From CAZCTC01 sp964501335 (GTDB taxonomy: Bacteria; Chloroflexota; Anaerolineae; B4-G1; SLSP01), in contig CAZCTC010000103.1 in the NCBI GenBank assembly GCA_964501335.1, forward strand, positions 1-22,601: a DNA stretch of 22,601 nt, given 5' to 3'. Shown one piece after another: positions 8,769-17,417 of the stretch. Positions within the stretch are counted from its first letter, which is position 1; each line of letters starts with the position of its first letter. The position numbers were made by a program, and so were the translations under genes. Under the pieces are notes generated by a model. It had not been told where the DNA came from, made no database searches, and saw nothing but the letters and a program-made list of their open reading frames with translations.

Positions 8769-11700
8769 CTATGTTTCCCCTTCGCCTGGGAACCAGATCC
8801 GGAAGGTCGTCCCCACGTTCACCCGGCTGTCCACCTGGATCTGGCCCTGATGTTCTTTGATGATATTATACGAGACAAATAGTCCCAGGCCCACTCCATC
8901 CGGTTTGGTGGTAAAAAATGGATTGAAAAAATTCTCCAACAATTCCGGCGGCACCCCTTTCCCGCTGTCTTGAAAGGTCAAACAGATCTGGCGGGTCGCC
9001 CCATCCCATTCCGAGCCGACTTTCAACCGCCCGCCCTCCGGCATCGCCTCGACCGCATTAATAACCAGATTGAGGAAAACCTGATTTAATTGATCGGGAA
9101 CGGCCCGAATCACCGGCAAATTGGCCCCCGGCTTCCAGACAACCTCCACATTTTGCTGATGACACTGTTTCTGGCTGACCAGCAACACCTGCTCCAACAC
9201 CCGGTTGATCTCCACCCGCTGCTTTCCCCCCGGCTGGACCTTGTGATTGAGATCCCGCAGTTGACTGACAATCCGGGAAGCCCGCAACAATTCATCCCCG
9301 GCCACCTGCAAATAACGCCGGGCGCTCTGTTCCGGCTCCAGCATCTCTTCCAACAACCCCAGACAACCGATCACTGTCTGCAACGGATTGTTGATCTCAT
9401 GCGCCAGCGAAGCCGCCATCTTCCCGGCCGTGGTCAGTTTCTCGGCCTGCAACAACGCGGCCTGAATCTGACGCCGATCGGTAATATCTTCGATCACATA
9501 CAGCCACAGAGGCCCCGCCACCTCCAAATGCTCGATCATCGTCGCCGTCACATTGGCCCACCGCACCTGTCCATCGCGACAAAGATAACGCCGCTCACTG
9601 ATCCGCTGAGATTGTAAGCTGACTTCATCAAACGCTTCTTTTACTCCAGAATCTTCCGGATGAAAAAGCTTCGCTAACGATTGGCCATGCAGTTCCAGAG
9701 CCGAATAGCCCATCAACCGCTCCACCGCCGGATTGAGAGTGGTAATTCGACCCCTTATATCGGTCAACACAATGCCCAACGGCGTCGCCTCGAAAATCGC
9801 CTTGAACTGCGCCTCCCGCTTTTCGGCCATCGCTTCCAGCACCCGGGTATAACGGTCGACCTGATCCAAAAGCCGACTCTGCTGCAATCCAATGGCCAGC
9901 TGCGAGGCAAACTCCCGCAGGAAAGAAAACAACCCGGAATCGAGATAATGCGGATTGCACAAGCCCAAATTGAGCGAACCAATCAAGCGATCCTGCACCC
10001 ACAGAGGAACATTGATATAAAACAAAATTCCAGCTTCCCGCAAATGTCCGACCAACGGCGAACAATCGGGAGCTTCCGCCATCCCGATCGCGGCAATCTC
10101 CCCGGCCTTTAACTGAGCCAAAAACCAGGCGGCGCTTTCCGGATATTCGCACCCCACCGTGCTCGCCGATACGCCCCACCCCTGGACCGCCATCGTCACA
10201 ATTTTCCCCGCCCGCAGCTCGAAAATCGAGAGTTCCCCGACCCCAAAATGCAGGAGAGAACGCATATCCACCAAAGCCCGTTTCAGGATCTCCTCAATCG
10301 GCAAACCGGAAAGGATATTCTGATCCAGCTCATGCAGGGCCTGCAACAAACGAAGCGAATCCTGCAAAGCTTCGCGCGCCGCCTTCAAATCGCTGATGTC
10401 CTGCATCAATCCTACCGCCCCAATCCGCTGCCCCTGAGAATCCAGAATGGGCGCCGTATTGACCAATAAGGGACGGCGCTGTCCATCCGGCCATTGAATA
10501 TCTATTTCCAGATTTCGGGTCGCTTCTCCATCTAAAGCAGATCGTACAAAAGGCAACTCCCGCGCCGAATAAGGCGTTCCATCAGGACCAATAAACAACC
10601 GGGCCAGGGGCTCTCCCACAGGTTCATTGTAAGGGATCGGACATTTCACCAACTGTTGCATTACCGGATTGGCAAAGATCACCCGGCCTTCCTGATCCAT
10701 CGCGACAATTCCCTCCGGCGCTGCTTCGACCAATGCCTTGAAACGCGAACGCTCCGCCTCCAATTGGGTCTTCAATTCCAGCTCGGCCGTCACATCTCGC
10801 CAGACTACCACCCCGCCGATAACTTTCTCTCCATCATAAAGCGGCGTAGCCGATCCCTCGATAAAAATATCCTTTTCCTCCGGGATCTTTAGAAGCAACG
10901 GTACTCGTCGAACCACTTCTCCTTTCAAACTACGGATCGAAGGTAAATCGTTCCGCTCCACCGACCGGCCATCCCGGTAACACAAACCGCTTTTCTCAGA
11001 AAGTTTTCCTATATCCTCGTTAAACACCCGGCCCCTGAAAACCCGTTCCGCCGCACGATTGAAATAAACAACCTCACCGTCAGGGCCATAAGAAATTACA
11101 CTCTCCTCAAGCGCATCGAAAACCGCCTCCAGCCACTCCGCCTGCTGCTGGGCCCATCGCCGCTCTTGTTCCACCTGCACCAGAAGTTCTTCTCGTTTGA
11201 CTTCGCTCATTTTCCGAGCCGTGATGTCATGAACCATCATTAAAAGCCGCTCTACGTTCCCATTCAAATCAGGAAGCGGCAAAATATGAGCATTCCCCCA
11301 GAAAGCCTTGCCTTCAAATTCCCAGGGATACTCCGACAACCTGAGCCCTGTGCCCGTCTCATAAATCCCCAGGATCTCCCGCAAGGCATTGCTGTCTTTC
11401 ATAAAAGGGAAAACTTCCCGCATGGGATGGCCGATCAACTGCTCGCGCCGGGTCTTCACCAGCTCCTCATACGCCGCATTGACCAGTTCATAGCGCAGCT
11501 CCGGTCCCCGCACCACCACAATCGCCACCGGCACCGTCTCCATCACCATCTCCAACAACTTATGATCCTGACGCAAATCCTCCAACAACCGCGACTGCTC
11601 CTGTTGAGCCGCTTTGAGCGGAGTAATATCCTGCCAGACCGAAACCATTCCGGTAATAGCCCGCTCAGCATCGAAAATCGGCCCCGCATTGTAAATAGCA

Positions 11701-12593
11701 CACACCATGGTGCCGTCTCCACGCCGGAACCAGAATTCCTTATTGAGGATCGGCTCTCCGTTCAGCCTGATCTGAGATAAAGGATTCTGCTCCGGCTTTA
11801 TAACACTCTTGCCGTCGGATTCATAAAGAGTAAACCGGGACAGATGGTCTGTTATACTAACCCCTTCGACCCCAGAGGGAAGATAATCCAGCAACTCCAG
11901 CCCATACCGGCTCATTCGCTGCAACTTATTATCCACAGCCGAGGCAATCGTCACCCCCGCCGGAAGATAATTTAACAACGCATCCAGTGCCGCCTGATCT
12001 TTTTCCGCCCGCATAGCCCGGCGTTCCAGCTCATCCACCCGCTGTAACTGCTGTAACGCATGCGAAACCAGCCCCGCCAGCTGTAAAGCCACGCCCTCAT
12101 CCTCAGCCGTAAACAGGCCGGAAGGTTTCCCGGCCGCCACCAGCATCCCCACAGCTTGCCCCTCAACATCGTCCAACCGCGCCGCCAACCCATGTCCATC
12201 AAACAACACCGCCACCGCCGCTTCGGTCAGAGCCTCCCAGCACCCCTCAATCCAGGGAGGATTATCTTCATCCACACCCCAACCCGCAGGATTGCTCACC
12301 CTTACACGCCATCCCTCCGCGCCGGCGTGATCCCTCAATCCGGCCAATCCCACCCCGGCACCGATCCACTCCCGCATCAAAACGGCCCCCCGCTGCAACA
12401 AAGCAGCCGGTTCAGGCTCAACCAACAAAGAATTAACATCCCCAAGTAAACTCAACATTTTACCGGCAGGAATTTTCCCCGGAAATAACGATGAAGACCC
12501 GGCGTCCAATGAATAACCCAAACTGGAAGAAAATAAAGAGGACAAGTCCGAAACCTGAGAAGACAACAACCTGCCGAGCAAAAGGTGGTCCAT
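8769..12593 (-). CDS. Multi-PAS/GAF sensor histidine kinase
   Basis: A 1274-aa soluble kinase. Approximate order: N-terminal GAF-like 60-190, PAS 205-330, PAS 350-460, PAS 485-605, PAS 615-740, GAF 755-905, PAS 930-1045, HisKA with the conserved His at 1065 (SLAHEINNPLQ), ATPase 1160-1270 with N-box Asn1179, G1 DSGKG at 1209 and G2 GVGLGL. The HEINNPL form is typical of kinases of the NtrB-like/HPK4 group. It has no receiver, while the kinase encoded 8 nt downstream has one. The longest frame begins at a TTG (12605), but the ATG at 12593 has GGGGGAA a few nt ahead and is chosen. The promoter at 12638-12665 fits both. No DNA-binding regulator is nearby. Confidence 0.92.
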   Translation of the reverse strand: MDHLLLGRLLSSQVSDLSSLFSSSLGYSLDAGSSSLFPGKIPAGKMLSLLGDVNSLLVEPEPAALLQRGAVLMREWIGAGVGLAGLRDHAGAEGWRVRVSNPAGWGVDEDNPPWIEGCWEALTEAAVAVLFDGHGLAARLDDVEGQAVGMLVAAGKPSGLFTAEDEGVALQLAGLVSHALQQLQRVDELERRAMRAEKDQAALDALLNYLPAGVTIASAVDNKLQRMSRYGLELLDYLPSGVEGVSITDHLSRFTLYESDGKSVIKPEQNPLSQIRLNGEPILNKEFWFRRGDGTMVCAIYNAGPIFDAERAITGMVSVWQDITPLKAAQQEQSRLLEDLRQDHKLLEMVMETVPVAIVVVRGPELRYELVNAAYEELVKTRREQLIGHPMREVFPFMKDSNALREILGIYETGTGLRLSEYPWEFEGKAFWGNAHILPLPDLNGNVERLLMMVHDITARKMSEVKREELLVQVEQERRWAQQQAEWLEAVFDALEESVISYGPDGEVVYFNRAAERVFRGRVFNEDIGKLSEKSGLCYRDGRSVERNDLPSIRSLKGEVVRRVPLLLKIPEEKDIFIEGSATPLYDGEKVIGGVVVWRDVTAELELKTQLEAERSRFKALVEAAPEGIVAMDQEGRVIFANPVMQQLVKCPIPYNEPVGEPLARLFIGPDGTPYSARELPFVRSALDGEATRNLEIDIQWPDGQRRPLLVNTAPILDSQGQRIGAVGLMQDISDLKAAREALQDSLRLLQALHELDQNILSGLPIEEILKRALVDMRSLLHFGVGELSIFELRAGKIVTMAVQGWGVSASTVGCEYPESAAWFLAQLKAGEIAAIGMAEAPDCSPLVGHLREAGILFYINVPLWVQDRLIGSLNLGLCNPHYLDSGLFSFLREFASQLAIGLQQSRLLDQVDRYTRVLEAMAEKREAQFKAIFEATPLGIVLTDIRGRITTLNPAVERLMGYSALELHGQSLAKLFHPEDSGVKEAFDEVSLQSQRISERRYLCRDGQVRWANVTATMIEHLEVAGPLWLYVIEDITDRRQIQAALLQAEKLTTAGKMAASLAHEINNPLQTVIGCLGLLEEMLEPEQSARRYLQVAGDELLRASRIVSQLRDLNHKVQPGGKQRVEINRVLEQVLLVSQKQCHQQNVEVVWKPGANLPVIRAVPDQLNQVFLNLVINAVEAMPEGGRLKVGSEWDGATRQICLTFQDSGKGVPPELLENFFNPFFTTKPDGVGLGLFVSYNIIKEHQGQIQVDSRVNVGTTFRIWFPGEGET

Positions 12594-12637
12594 GTTTTCC
12601 CCCAAACACAGATTACCGGGCTAGAATGCACCAAAAT

Positions 12638-12665
12638 ATTCTAACACAGAGGAGGGATTTTGCAA
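12638..12665 (-). promoter_or_regulatory. Sigma-70-type promoter for the two-kinase operon
   Basis: On the minus strand TTGCAA (12665-12660) is separated by 16 nt from TAGAAT (12643-12638), which is preceded by TGT as an extended -10. The expected start is about 38 nt before the ATG at 12593. The same GTGTTAGWAT form occurs in the promoter at 22472-22500. Confidence 0.5.
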
Positions 12666-12696
12666 TTCAAATGACATATTAATTCACAACCTTCTA

Positions 12697-12830
12697 TCCT
12701 GAAAAGAGGCCGGGACTTTAACGTCCCGCAAAAGGCCTGTGTTGGGTAAAAACGACGCGCGGGATAAGGAGAGAGTTTTTATCCATGTTTGCGCGCGCAT
12801 AAAAATGCGCGCGCAAACATGGATTTTTTC
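12697..12830 (-). repeat. Intergenic structured repeat, copy R2
   Basis: Reverse-oriented copy. On + it runs TCCTGAAAAGAGG, AACGTCCCGCAAAAGGCC, CGACGCGCGGG, GGAGAGAG, then a flawless hairpin B: a 20-bp stem, arms 12781-12800 and 12805-12824, loop AAAA, followed by six T (12824-12829). It forms an inverted pair with copy F2. The T-run faces rightwards, although no gene reads rightwards into it, so it does not look like a gene-specific terminator. Confidence 0.85.
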
Positions 12831-12868
12831 TCTGCGTTCCCGGCACCTTGGCAGTGAAATCTAAGTGA

Positions 12869-12964
12869 ATTGTGCGGTACTGCGAAAAAATGAATAAAAA
12901 TAACGCTCTCCCCCCTATCCAGCGCGTCGCTTTTTACCGGAAAAGCACCTGTTGCGGGAGACGA
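12869..12964 (+). repeat. Intergenic structured repeat, copy F2 (lacks hairpin B)
   Basis: A remnant of hairpin A (TGTGCGGT, 12871-12878) is followed by GCGAAAAAATGAATAAAAATAA with no variable hairpin. Then comes the conserved block from CTCTCCCCCC (12906) through hairpin C (GCTTTT 12929-12934, TACCGG, AAAAGC 12941-12946) to TTGCGGGAGACG. It lies just downstream of the SGNH-like gene. The conserved block is almost identical to that of copy F1. Confidence 0.85.
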
Positions 12965-12994
12965 AAACTGTTTTTAATCCCTGCTAATTCATCC

Positions 12995-14131
12995 TTAGGG
13001 GCCGTAATTCCGTCCCACCATCGGCAAATAAACATGGTAAGGATTCCCATCCCACCCGGCCAGCCGCGCCAGCATCCACCACATGGCCTTGGCCAGCCGC
13101 AACGCCCCCCGTTCGCCGATATGATCGCCGTCCTCGCTATAGCCGCCCTCCAGATCCAACATATTGTCGTCATGGATGGCCTGAAAAGAATGGCTCCCCC
13201 CATCCCCGTCCGTCCATGAAACCCTACGCTCCGTTCCGGCATTGCTCCAACACAAAATATCGGCATAATCAAACAAGATCCGGCTGCTATCCGCACGGAC
13301 ATACGACCGGATTCGCTCATGCTTCAGATGCCGCTGATAACCGTTCTCGCCCGTATTCCCCCCACCGTCCACCGGACCCGTCGTAAAAAAGACCCGCGTA
13401 GGATAACTGTTCGTCTGACAATGATCGATATACGCCTGCGTCGCCGCCAGATAAGTATCCATACAGACATGGTTCTGCGTCAACGCATAATCATCCGCAT
13501 CCAATCCCCAGCGCAAATTCCCCTCCGCTCCCCCCGCCGAAGAACCCGCCCAACGCACCTTGTGCACGGGATCGACGGTCCCCCCGGGATCGTTCTGCCA
13601 GGTCATATCCCAACACCACCCGAATCCCATCGCCGCAATCGCCAGATCGTGAGTGTTGCAATAGGTCAAATGATCCTTCGTCCGTTGAATAGCCGCCGCG
13701 CTGGTATACCAGTCTTCTTCCCCATAGCTGTAATTCCACCCCGTGGCACTGTCCACATCCCCCCAGGTCGCCCGGCTCACCCGCAAATGCTGCATCGTGG
13801 CAGCCTCCGGCGTCCCGGATTCCGTGATGCTGGCCTGAAAACGGCTGTCCAGCTCCTGCAACAACTGGCACCCCTTGCGATAAGCAAACGAATGGGATTC
13901 CCCTGGAATATCCACCCACATCTGCTTCACCAGATTGAGATACGCTAACGGAATATCCAGATACGCATTCACCGCCGTATGATCCGCAATAATCGGCCCG
14001 GCTTGAACCGGTTTCATCGCCGCGAACTCCGCACGCATCAACGGCGCCAGAGCCGCCCCGGCACACACCGCCGCCGCTCCCCCTAAAAACTCGCGGCGTG
14101 ACCACAAACGTCGTCCTGGTTCTCGCTTCAT
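12995..14131 (-). CDS. Tat-exported SGNH-hydrolase-like protein
   Basis: 378 aa. The N-terminus has a twin-arginine motif (SRREFLG, 11-17) and a hydrophobic AAAVCAGAALAP stretch, so export in folded form is predicted. The mature part resembles SGNH/GDSL esterases only in outline: GESHSF at 77-82 could hold the nucleophile, Asn-rich middle segments follow, and D334-G-D-H337 near the C-terminus fits the DxxH block. The assignment is tentative because the classic GDS motif is not exact. The last residues, VYLPMVGRNYGP, resemble short tails on other exported Chloroflexota proteins. The ATG overlaps the stop of the previous gene (ATGA) and has AAGGAG 6 nt upstream. It is third in an operon with SPFH and SUKH genes; a substrate cannot be inferred. 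Confidence 0.65.
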   Translation of the reverse strand: MKREPGRRLWSRREFLGGAAAVCAGAALAPLMRAEFAAMKPVQAGPIIADHTAVNAYLDIPLAYLNLVKQMWVDIPGESHSFAYRKGCQLLQELDSRFQASITESGTPEAATMQHLRVSRATWGDVDSATGWNYSYGEEDWYTSAAAIQRTKDHLTYCNTHDLAIAAMGFGWCWDMTWQNDPGGTVDPVHKVRWAGSSAGGAEGNLRWGLDADDYALTQNHVCMDTYLAATQAYIDHCQTNSYPTRVFFTTGPVDGGGNTGENGYQRHLKHERIRSYVRADSSRILFDYADILCWSNAGTERRVSWTDGDGGSHSFQAIHDDNMLDLEGGYSEDGDHIGERGALRLAKAMWWMLARLAGWDGNPYHVYLPMVGRNYGP

Positions 14132-14931
14132 CCTCCGCTCCTTATATCCTCATAATGCTGTAAATAAGCCAACTGCGCCGCCGTCAACGCCGCCGTATCA
14201 CTACACGCATTAAACCAGATCTCGTTTTCCATCCAGTAACGGTAAATAAACTCCTTAAACGAAGGGGCACAGAACCAGATCGGCTCATCCTCATCCGTCA
14301 GATCGACCTCATCCGGCAACGGCTCCTCATCTTCACCCAGCTCCGCCGGATCAAAAACATGCCCATAAGCATAGGGCGTGACCACCACAAAATGCTGCCC
14401 CGACAGTCCCACGTAAAGATACCAATGCAAACACCACTGCTGATCCGAAAGGAAATGGATCAAATAGCCCGGATAAGCCCCCTTCACCTTCACCACTTTC
14501 TCGAACAGCTGGAAATAACAGGCCGTACACGACCGCAGCCTATTTTCCAGCCCCCCCAGGCTCAAATAAGTCATAAAAGCCCGGGGTAACTCCATATGCA
14601 CCTGCTCTTCGATTGCCGCCAGCTTGTCCGGAATATCGTCCTCGCGATCTTCATCATCCCATTCCTCAAACTCCTCATCATCGACAGCTTCCGGATCGTT
14701 GAAAATTTCCACGTCCAGACCCTCAAAAGTTCCTTCGGACGGCTCAGGTTGCGCCAACAGCCACAGGAAATCGTCATCCAGTTCGATGTCGAAAGGCGGC
14801 AGCGCTTCATAAGAAAAGAGCGAATAGGTCGCAAAATCAGAAGGATGCGGACGATATCCCGGCAAATCAAAAGACCACCATCCCGTTTTGACACCGGCAG
14901 GAACCTTATCAGCGCGATTTTCCAGCTCCAT
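14128..14931 (-). CDS. SUKH/SMI1-KNR4-like protein
   Basis: 267 aa, cytoplasmic, very acidic between about 60 and 105. From about 102 to 236 it fits the SMI1/KNR4 (SUKH) fold: an IEEQVHMELPRAFMTYLSL helix like the LPxxYxxFL start of the family, central strands, and a C-terminal SFKEFIYRYW helix. SUKH proteins often act as immunity proteins against secreted toxins or as regulatory binding proteins, but no toxin gene is adjacent. The first codon of the longest frame is TTG (14934); the next codon, ATG at 14931, has GGAAGGAG with about 7 nt spacing and is preferred. It begins about 15 nt after the SPFH stop and its own stop overlaps the next start, so the three genes should be co-translated. Confidence 0.6.
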   Translation of the reverse strand: MELENRADKVPAGVKTGWWSFDLPGYRPHPSDFATYSLFSYEALPPFDIELDDDFLWLLAQPEPSEGTFEGLDVEIFNDPEAVDDEEFEEWDDEDREDDIPDKLAAIEEQVHMELPRAFMTYLSLGGLENRLRSCTACYFQLFEKVVKVKGAYPGYLIHFLSDQQWCLHWYLYVGLSGQHFVVVTPYAYGHVFDPAELGEDEEPLPDEVDLTDEDEPIWFCAPSFKEFIYRYWMENEIWFNACSDTAALTAAQLAYLQHYEDIRSGG

Positions 14932-14946
14932 CAACGAACTCCTTCC

Positions 14947-15906
14947 TTAATTTTCCTGCTGATCCAGCTTCTTCGTAGCTCCCAACACCGCCTGCACATC
15001 CCGACTCTTAAACAAATCGCTGATCTCTGCCGGGAACAACACAATGGTATTCGAAGGACTGGCTCCCAACCCATCGATCGTCTGCAACGTCCGCAACTGC
15101 ATGGCCCCAGGACTGGTTTGCATCACCACCGCCGCCTGCGAGAGATTCTCCGCGGCCAGTTTATCGCCTTCCGATTTCGTAATGGTCGCCCGCTTCTCCC
15201 GTTCAGCCGACGCCTGCCGTGACATCATCCGCTTCAAATCCTCAGGCAGCTCAATGTCCTGCAACTGAATGGAATCCACATGGATGCCCCACTTTTTAAC
15301 CTGCTCCTCCACATGCAGCTTGATCCGCCGCTGAATCTGCTCGCGCTCGGAAAGCAACTCATCCAGCGTCAACGACCCCACCACATCCCGCAACGCCGCC
15401 TGCGCATATTGCGCCGTCGCAATCACATAATCCTGGATCAAAATCACCGACTTTCCCGGATCTTCCACCATAAAAAACAAGGCCCCATCGATTTCCGCCG
15501 GGACATTGTCCCGCGTAATCACCTTCTGCCGGGGAATATTGACCACCAGAGTACGAATATCCACAAACCGCGCATATTCAAACATCGGCACCACATAGAA
15601 CACCCCCGGCCCGCGCACCGACTGGAACCGCCCCAACCGCAGAATCACCCCCCGTTCCCACTGCGCCGCCACCCGAATGCCGGGAACAAAAATAGCCCAA
15701 CAGAAAAGAAATACGGCACAAAAAACCGCCGTCATAAAGGGTGAAAGAACCCGGGCCGACATCAATCCCAGCAAAATGACGATCAACAGCACGCTGGGAA
15801 CCACAAAAAGCACCAGCCGCAAAATAGTTCCCAACGAAACATGCTGGTAGCTGGGCCGTGGAAAATACCGCTCCGGCGTATTGCGCAAATCTGCCTGTAC
15901 CGTCAT
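14947..15906 (-). CDS. SPFH/band 7 (slipin-type) membrane protein
   Basis: 319 aa. Two hydrophobic segments (about 27-50 and 54-76) anchor the N-terminus, followed by the SPFH/band 7 domain (about 78-245). Family hallmarks include WERGVILRLGRF, GPGVFYVVPMFE, the VDIRT turn, VPAEIDGALFFMVEDP, and the EREQIQRRIKLHVEEQVKKWGIHV helix. A short coiled region (RQASAEREKRATITKSEGDK) comes next. Slipins form oligomeric membrane scaffolds; in bacteria they are usually paired with an NfeD protease-like partner, which is absent here. The ATG has AGGAGG 8 nt ahead. It is the first gene of a three-gene operon, and its promoter region is shared with the divergent STAS gene. Confidence 0.92.
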   Translation of the reverse strand: MTVQADLRNTPERYFPRPSYQHVSLGTILRLVLFVVPSVLLIVILLGLMSARVLSPFMTAVFCAVFLFCWAIFVPGIRVAAQWERGVILRLGRFQSVRGPGVFYVVPMFEYARFVDIRTLVVNIPRQKVITRDNVPAEIDGALFFMVEDPGKSVILIQDYVIATAQYAQAALRDVVGSLTLDELLSEREQIQRRIKLHVEEQVKKWGIHVDSIQLQDIELPEDLKRMMSRQASAEREKRATITKSEGDKLAAENLSQAAVVMQTSPGAMQLRTLQTIDGLGASPSNTIVLFPAEISDLFKSRDVQAVLGATKKLDQQEN

Positions 15907-15970
15907 AATCCACCCCTCCTTAATTCGCTACAGGAAAATAAAATGTCTGCGGCTCAGAAAAAGCCCGCCG

Positions 15971-15997
15971 ATTCTAACCCTTGCTATTGTGCTCCAA
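15971..15997 (-). promoter_or_regulatory. Possible promoter for the SPFH operon, with palindrome
   Basis: On the minus strand TTGGAG (15997-15992) is 15 nt from TAGAAT (15976-15971). The spacing is short, so this is tentative. The perfect 10-bp palindrome TCCAATTGGA at 15993-16002 overlaps the -35 and could be an operator. Confidence 0.3.
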
Positions 15998-16023
15998 TTG
16001 GACAATTTAGCAAATAAACGCCT

Positions 16024-16052
16024 TTGGACAGAAATCTATTTCTGTATATACT
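16024..16052 (+). promoter_or_regulatory. Sigma-70-type promoter for the STAS gene with operator-like dyad
   Basis: TTGGAC (16024-16029) and TATACT (16047-16052) are separated by exactly 17 nt. A perfect dyad, ACAGAAA (16028-16034), TCTA, TTTCTGT (16039-16045), fills nearly all of the spacer, where a bound repressor would block RNA polymerase. The leader to the ATG at 16179 would be about 120 nt. Confidence 0.5.
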
Positions 16053-16178
16053 ATTCTTTATACACTTTCCTCATGGGAAACAGTAATCCCTGAACGCGGA
16101 CCTGAATTTCCCACAACATCGATCGCCCATAACATTGAAAATGAAAAGATTCCGCTTTACTCATACAGGAGCGAAACC

Positions 16179-17405
16179 ATGAGCCCCACAGATCTCAATA
16201 CCGATCTGGCTGCCGCCAGGGAACGGATCGCCCAACTCGAGTCCGAACTGGCCGAAAGCCGGAGCAAAATAGCCCGATATGAGTGGATACTAAAACATAC
16301 CACCAGCGAGATTGTTTTGAGTAAACCGGACGGCACGCGCACCTACTACAACGCCCCCAACGAAGATAATATCGGCTATTCCCTCGAAGAACTCAACACA
16401 AACGATAGCCGGGAAAACGTTCACCCTGACGATCGGCCCAAACTTCAAGCCGCCTTCGCCGACATGATGGCACACACCCTCGACAAAATAACTATGGAAT
16501 ACCGCTGGCAGCACAAAAACGGCCAGTGGCGTTATAGAAAAACGACCGCCTACAATTTCCTCGACGTTCCCGGCATCGACGCCATTATGACCGACAGCCA
16601 GGATATTACCACTTTACGGGAAAGTGAAATCCGCCAACGCGAAATGTTGGAAGCGATCCCGGTGATGATCACGGTCAGTCGCCTCCCCGACGGAAAAATA
16701 GTCTACGCCAACAAACACAGTGCGAAAATTTTCGGCGTTCCAGCCTCCCAACTCATCGGTAAAAGCACCATAGCCGTCTATCATAACCCGGAACAAGACC
16801 GTCCCATCCTGCTGACCGCCTTAAAAGAAAAAGGAAGCCTGGAAAACTACGAATTGCTGCTCAAACGCATAGTAGATGACACCCCCTTCTGGGCCAGCAT
16901 GACGGTCCAGATGTCCACTTACCAGGGAGAACCCGCGGTGCTGGCTGCTTATATCGATATCACCGCCCGCCGTGAAATGGAAGCCGAACGCGCCCTCCTG
17001 CAACAGGAAATTATCGAAGCACAACAACGTATGCTCAAGGAACTCTCCGTCCCCATCATCCCCATCACCGACCAAATCCTGGCCATGCCCTTGATCGGCA
17101 GCCTCGACTCCCTGCGCGCAAGAGATATCACTCGCGGCCTCCTCACCGGCATTAACCAGTACCGTGCTAAAGTCGCCATCATCGATGTCACCGGCGTCCC
17201 TGTCATCGACAGCGGCGTGGCCGGCTATCTCAACAAAACCATCCAGGCCGCCCGCCTCAAAGGCGTCCGCATCATCGTCACCGGCATCTCCAACGCCGTC
17301 GCCGAAGCCATCGTCGACATCGGCATCGACTGGAGCGCCATCGAAACCCACCGCGATCTCCAAAGCGGCCTCCGCGCCGCCATGAAACAACTCAAAAACG
17401 GCTGA
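16179..17405 (+). CDS. PAS-PAS-STAS protein (RsbR-type stressosome component)
   Basis: 408 aa, cytoplasmic. A short coiled coil (1-33) is followed by a PAS domain (about 35-145, YSLEEL...VHPDDR), a second PAS (about 152-265), a linker helix (265-288), and a STAS domain (290-400) with AIIDVTGVPVIDSGVAGYL, close to RsbR sequences. RsbR proteins form the stressosome with RsbS, and two threonines are phosphorylated by RsbT. Here the first position is Ser345 and the second is Ala377, so only one site could be phosphorylated. No rsbS, rsbT or rsbU gene is nearby. AGGAG at 16167-16171 is 7 nt from the ATG. The input signal is unknown; the two PAS domains could bind a cofactor or small ligand. Confidence 0.88.
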   Translation: MSPTDLNTDLAAARERIAQLESELAESRSKIARYEWILKHTTSEIVLSKPDGTRTYYNAPNEDNIGYSLEELNTNDSRENVHPDDRPKLQAAFADMMAHTLDKITMEYRWQHKNGQWRYRKTTAYNFLDVPGIDAIMTDSQDITTLRESEIRQREMLEAIPVMITVSRLPDGKIVYANKHSAKIFGVPASQLIGKSTIAVYHNPEQDRPILLTALKEKGSLENYELLLKRIVDDTPFWASMTVQMSTYQGEPAVLAAYIDITARREMEAERALLQQEIIEAQQRMLKELSVPIIPITDQILAMPLIGSLDSLRARDITRGLLTGINQYRAKVAIIDVTGVPVIDSGVAGYLNKTIQAARLKGVRIIVTGISNAVAEAIVDIGIDWSAIETHRDLQSGLRAAMKQLKNG

Positions 17406-17417
17406 TCTCCCTGCTCT

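Noticed and set aside
12781..12829. R2 hairpin plus T-run as a terminator of a rightward gene
   Set aside because: The sequence has terminator form, but no gene reads rightwards into it; the neighbouring genes all point left. It is treated as part of the repeat.
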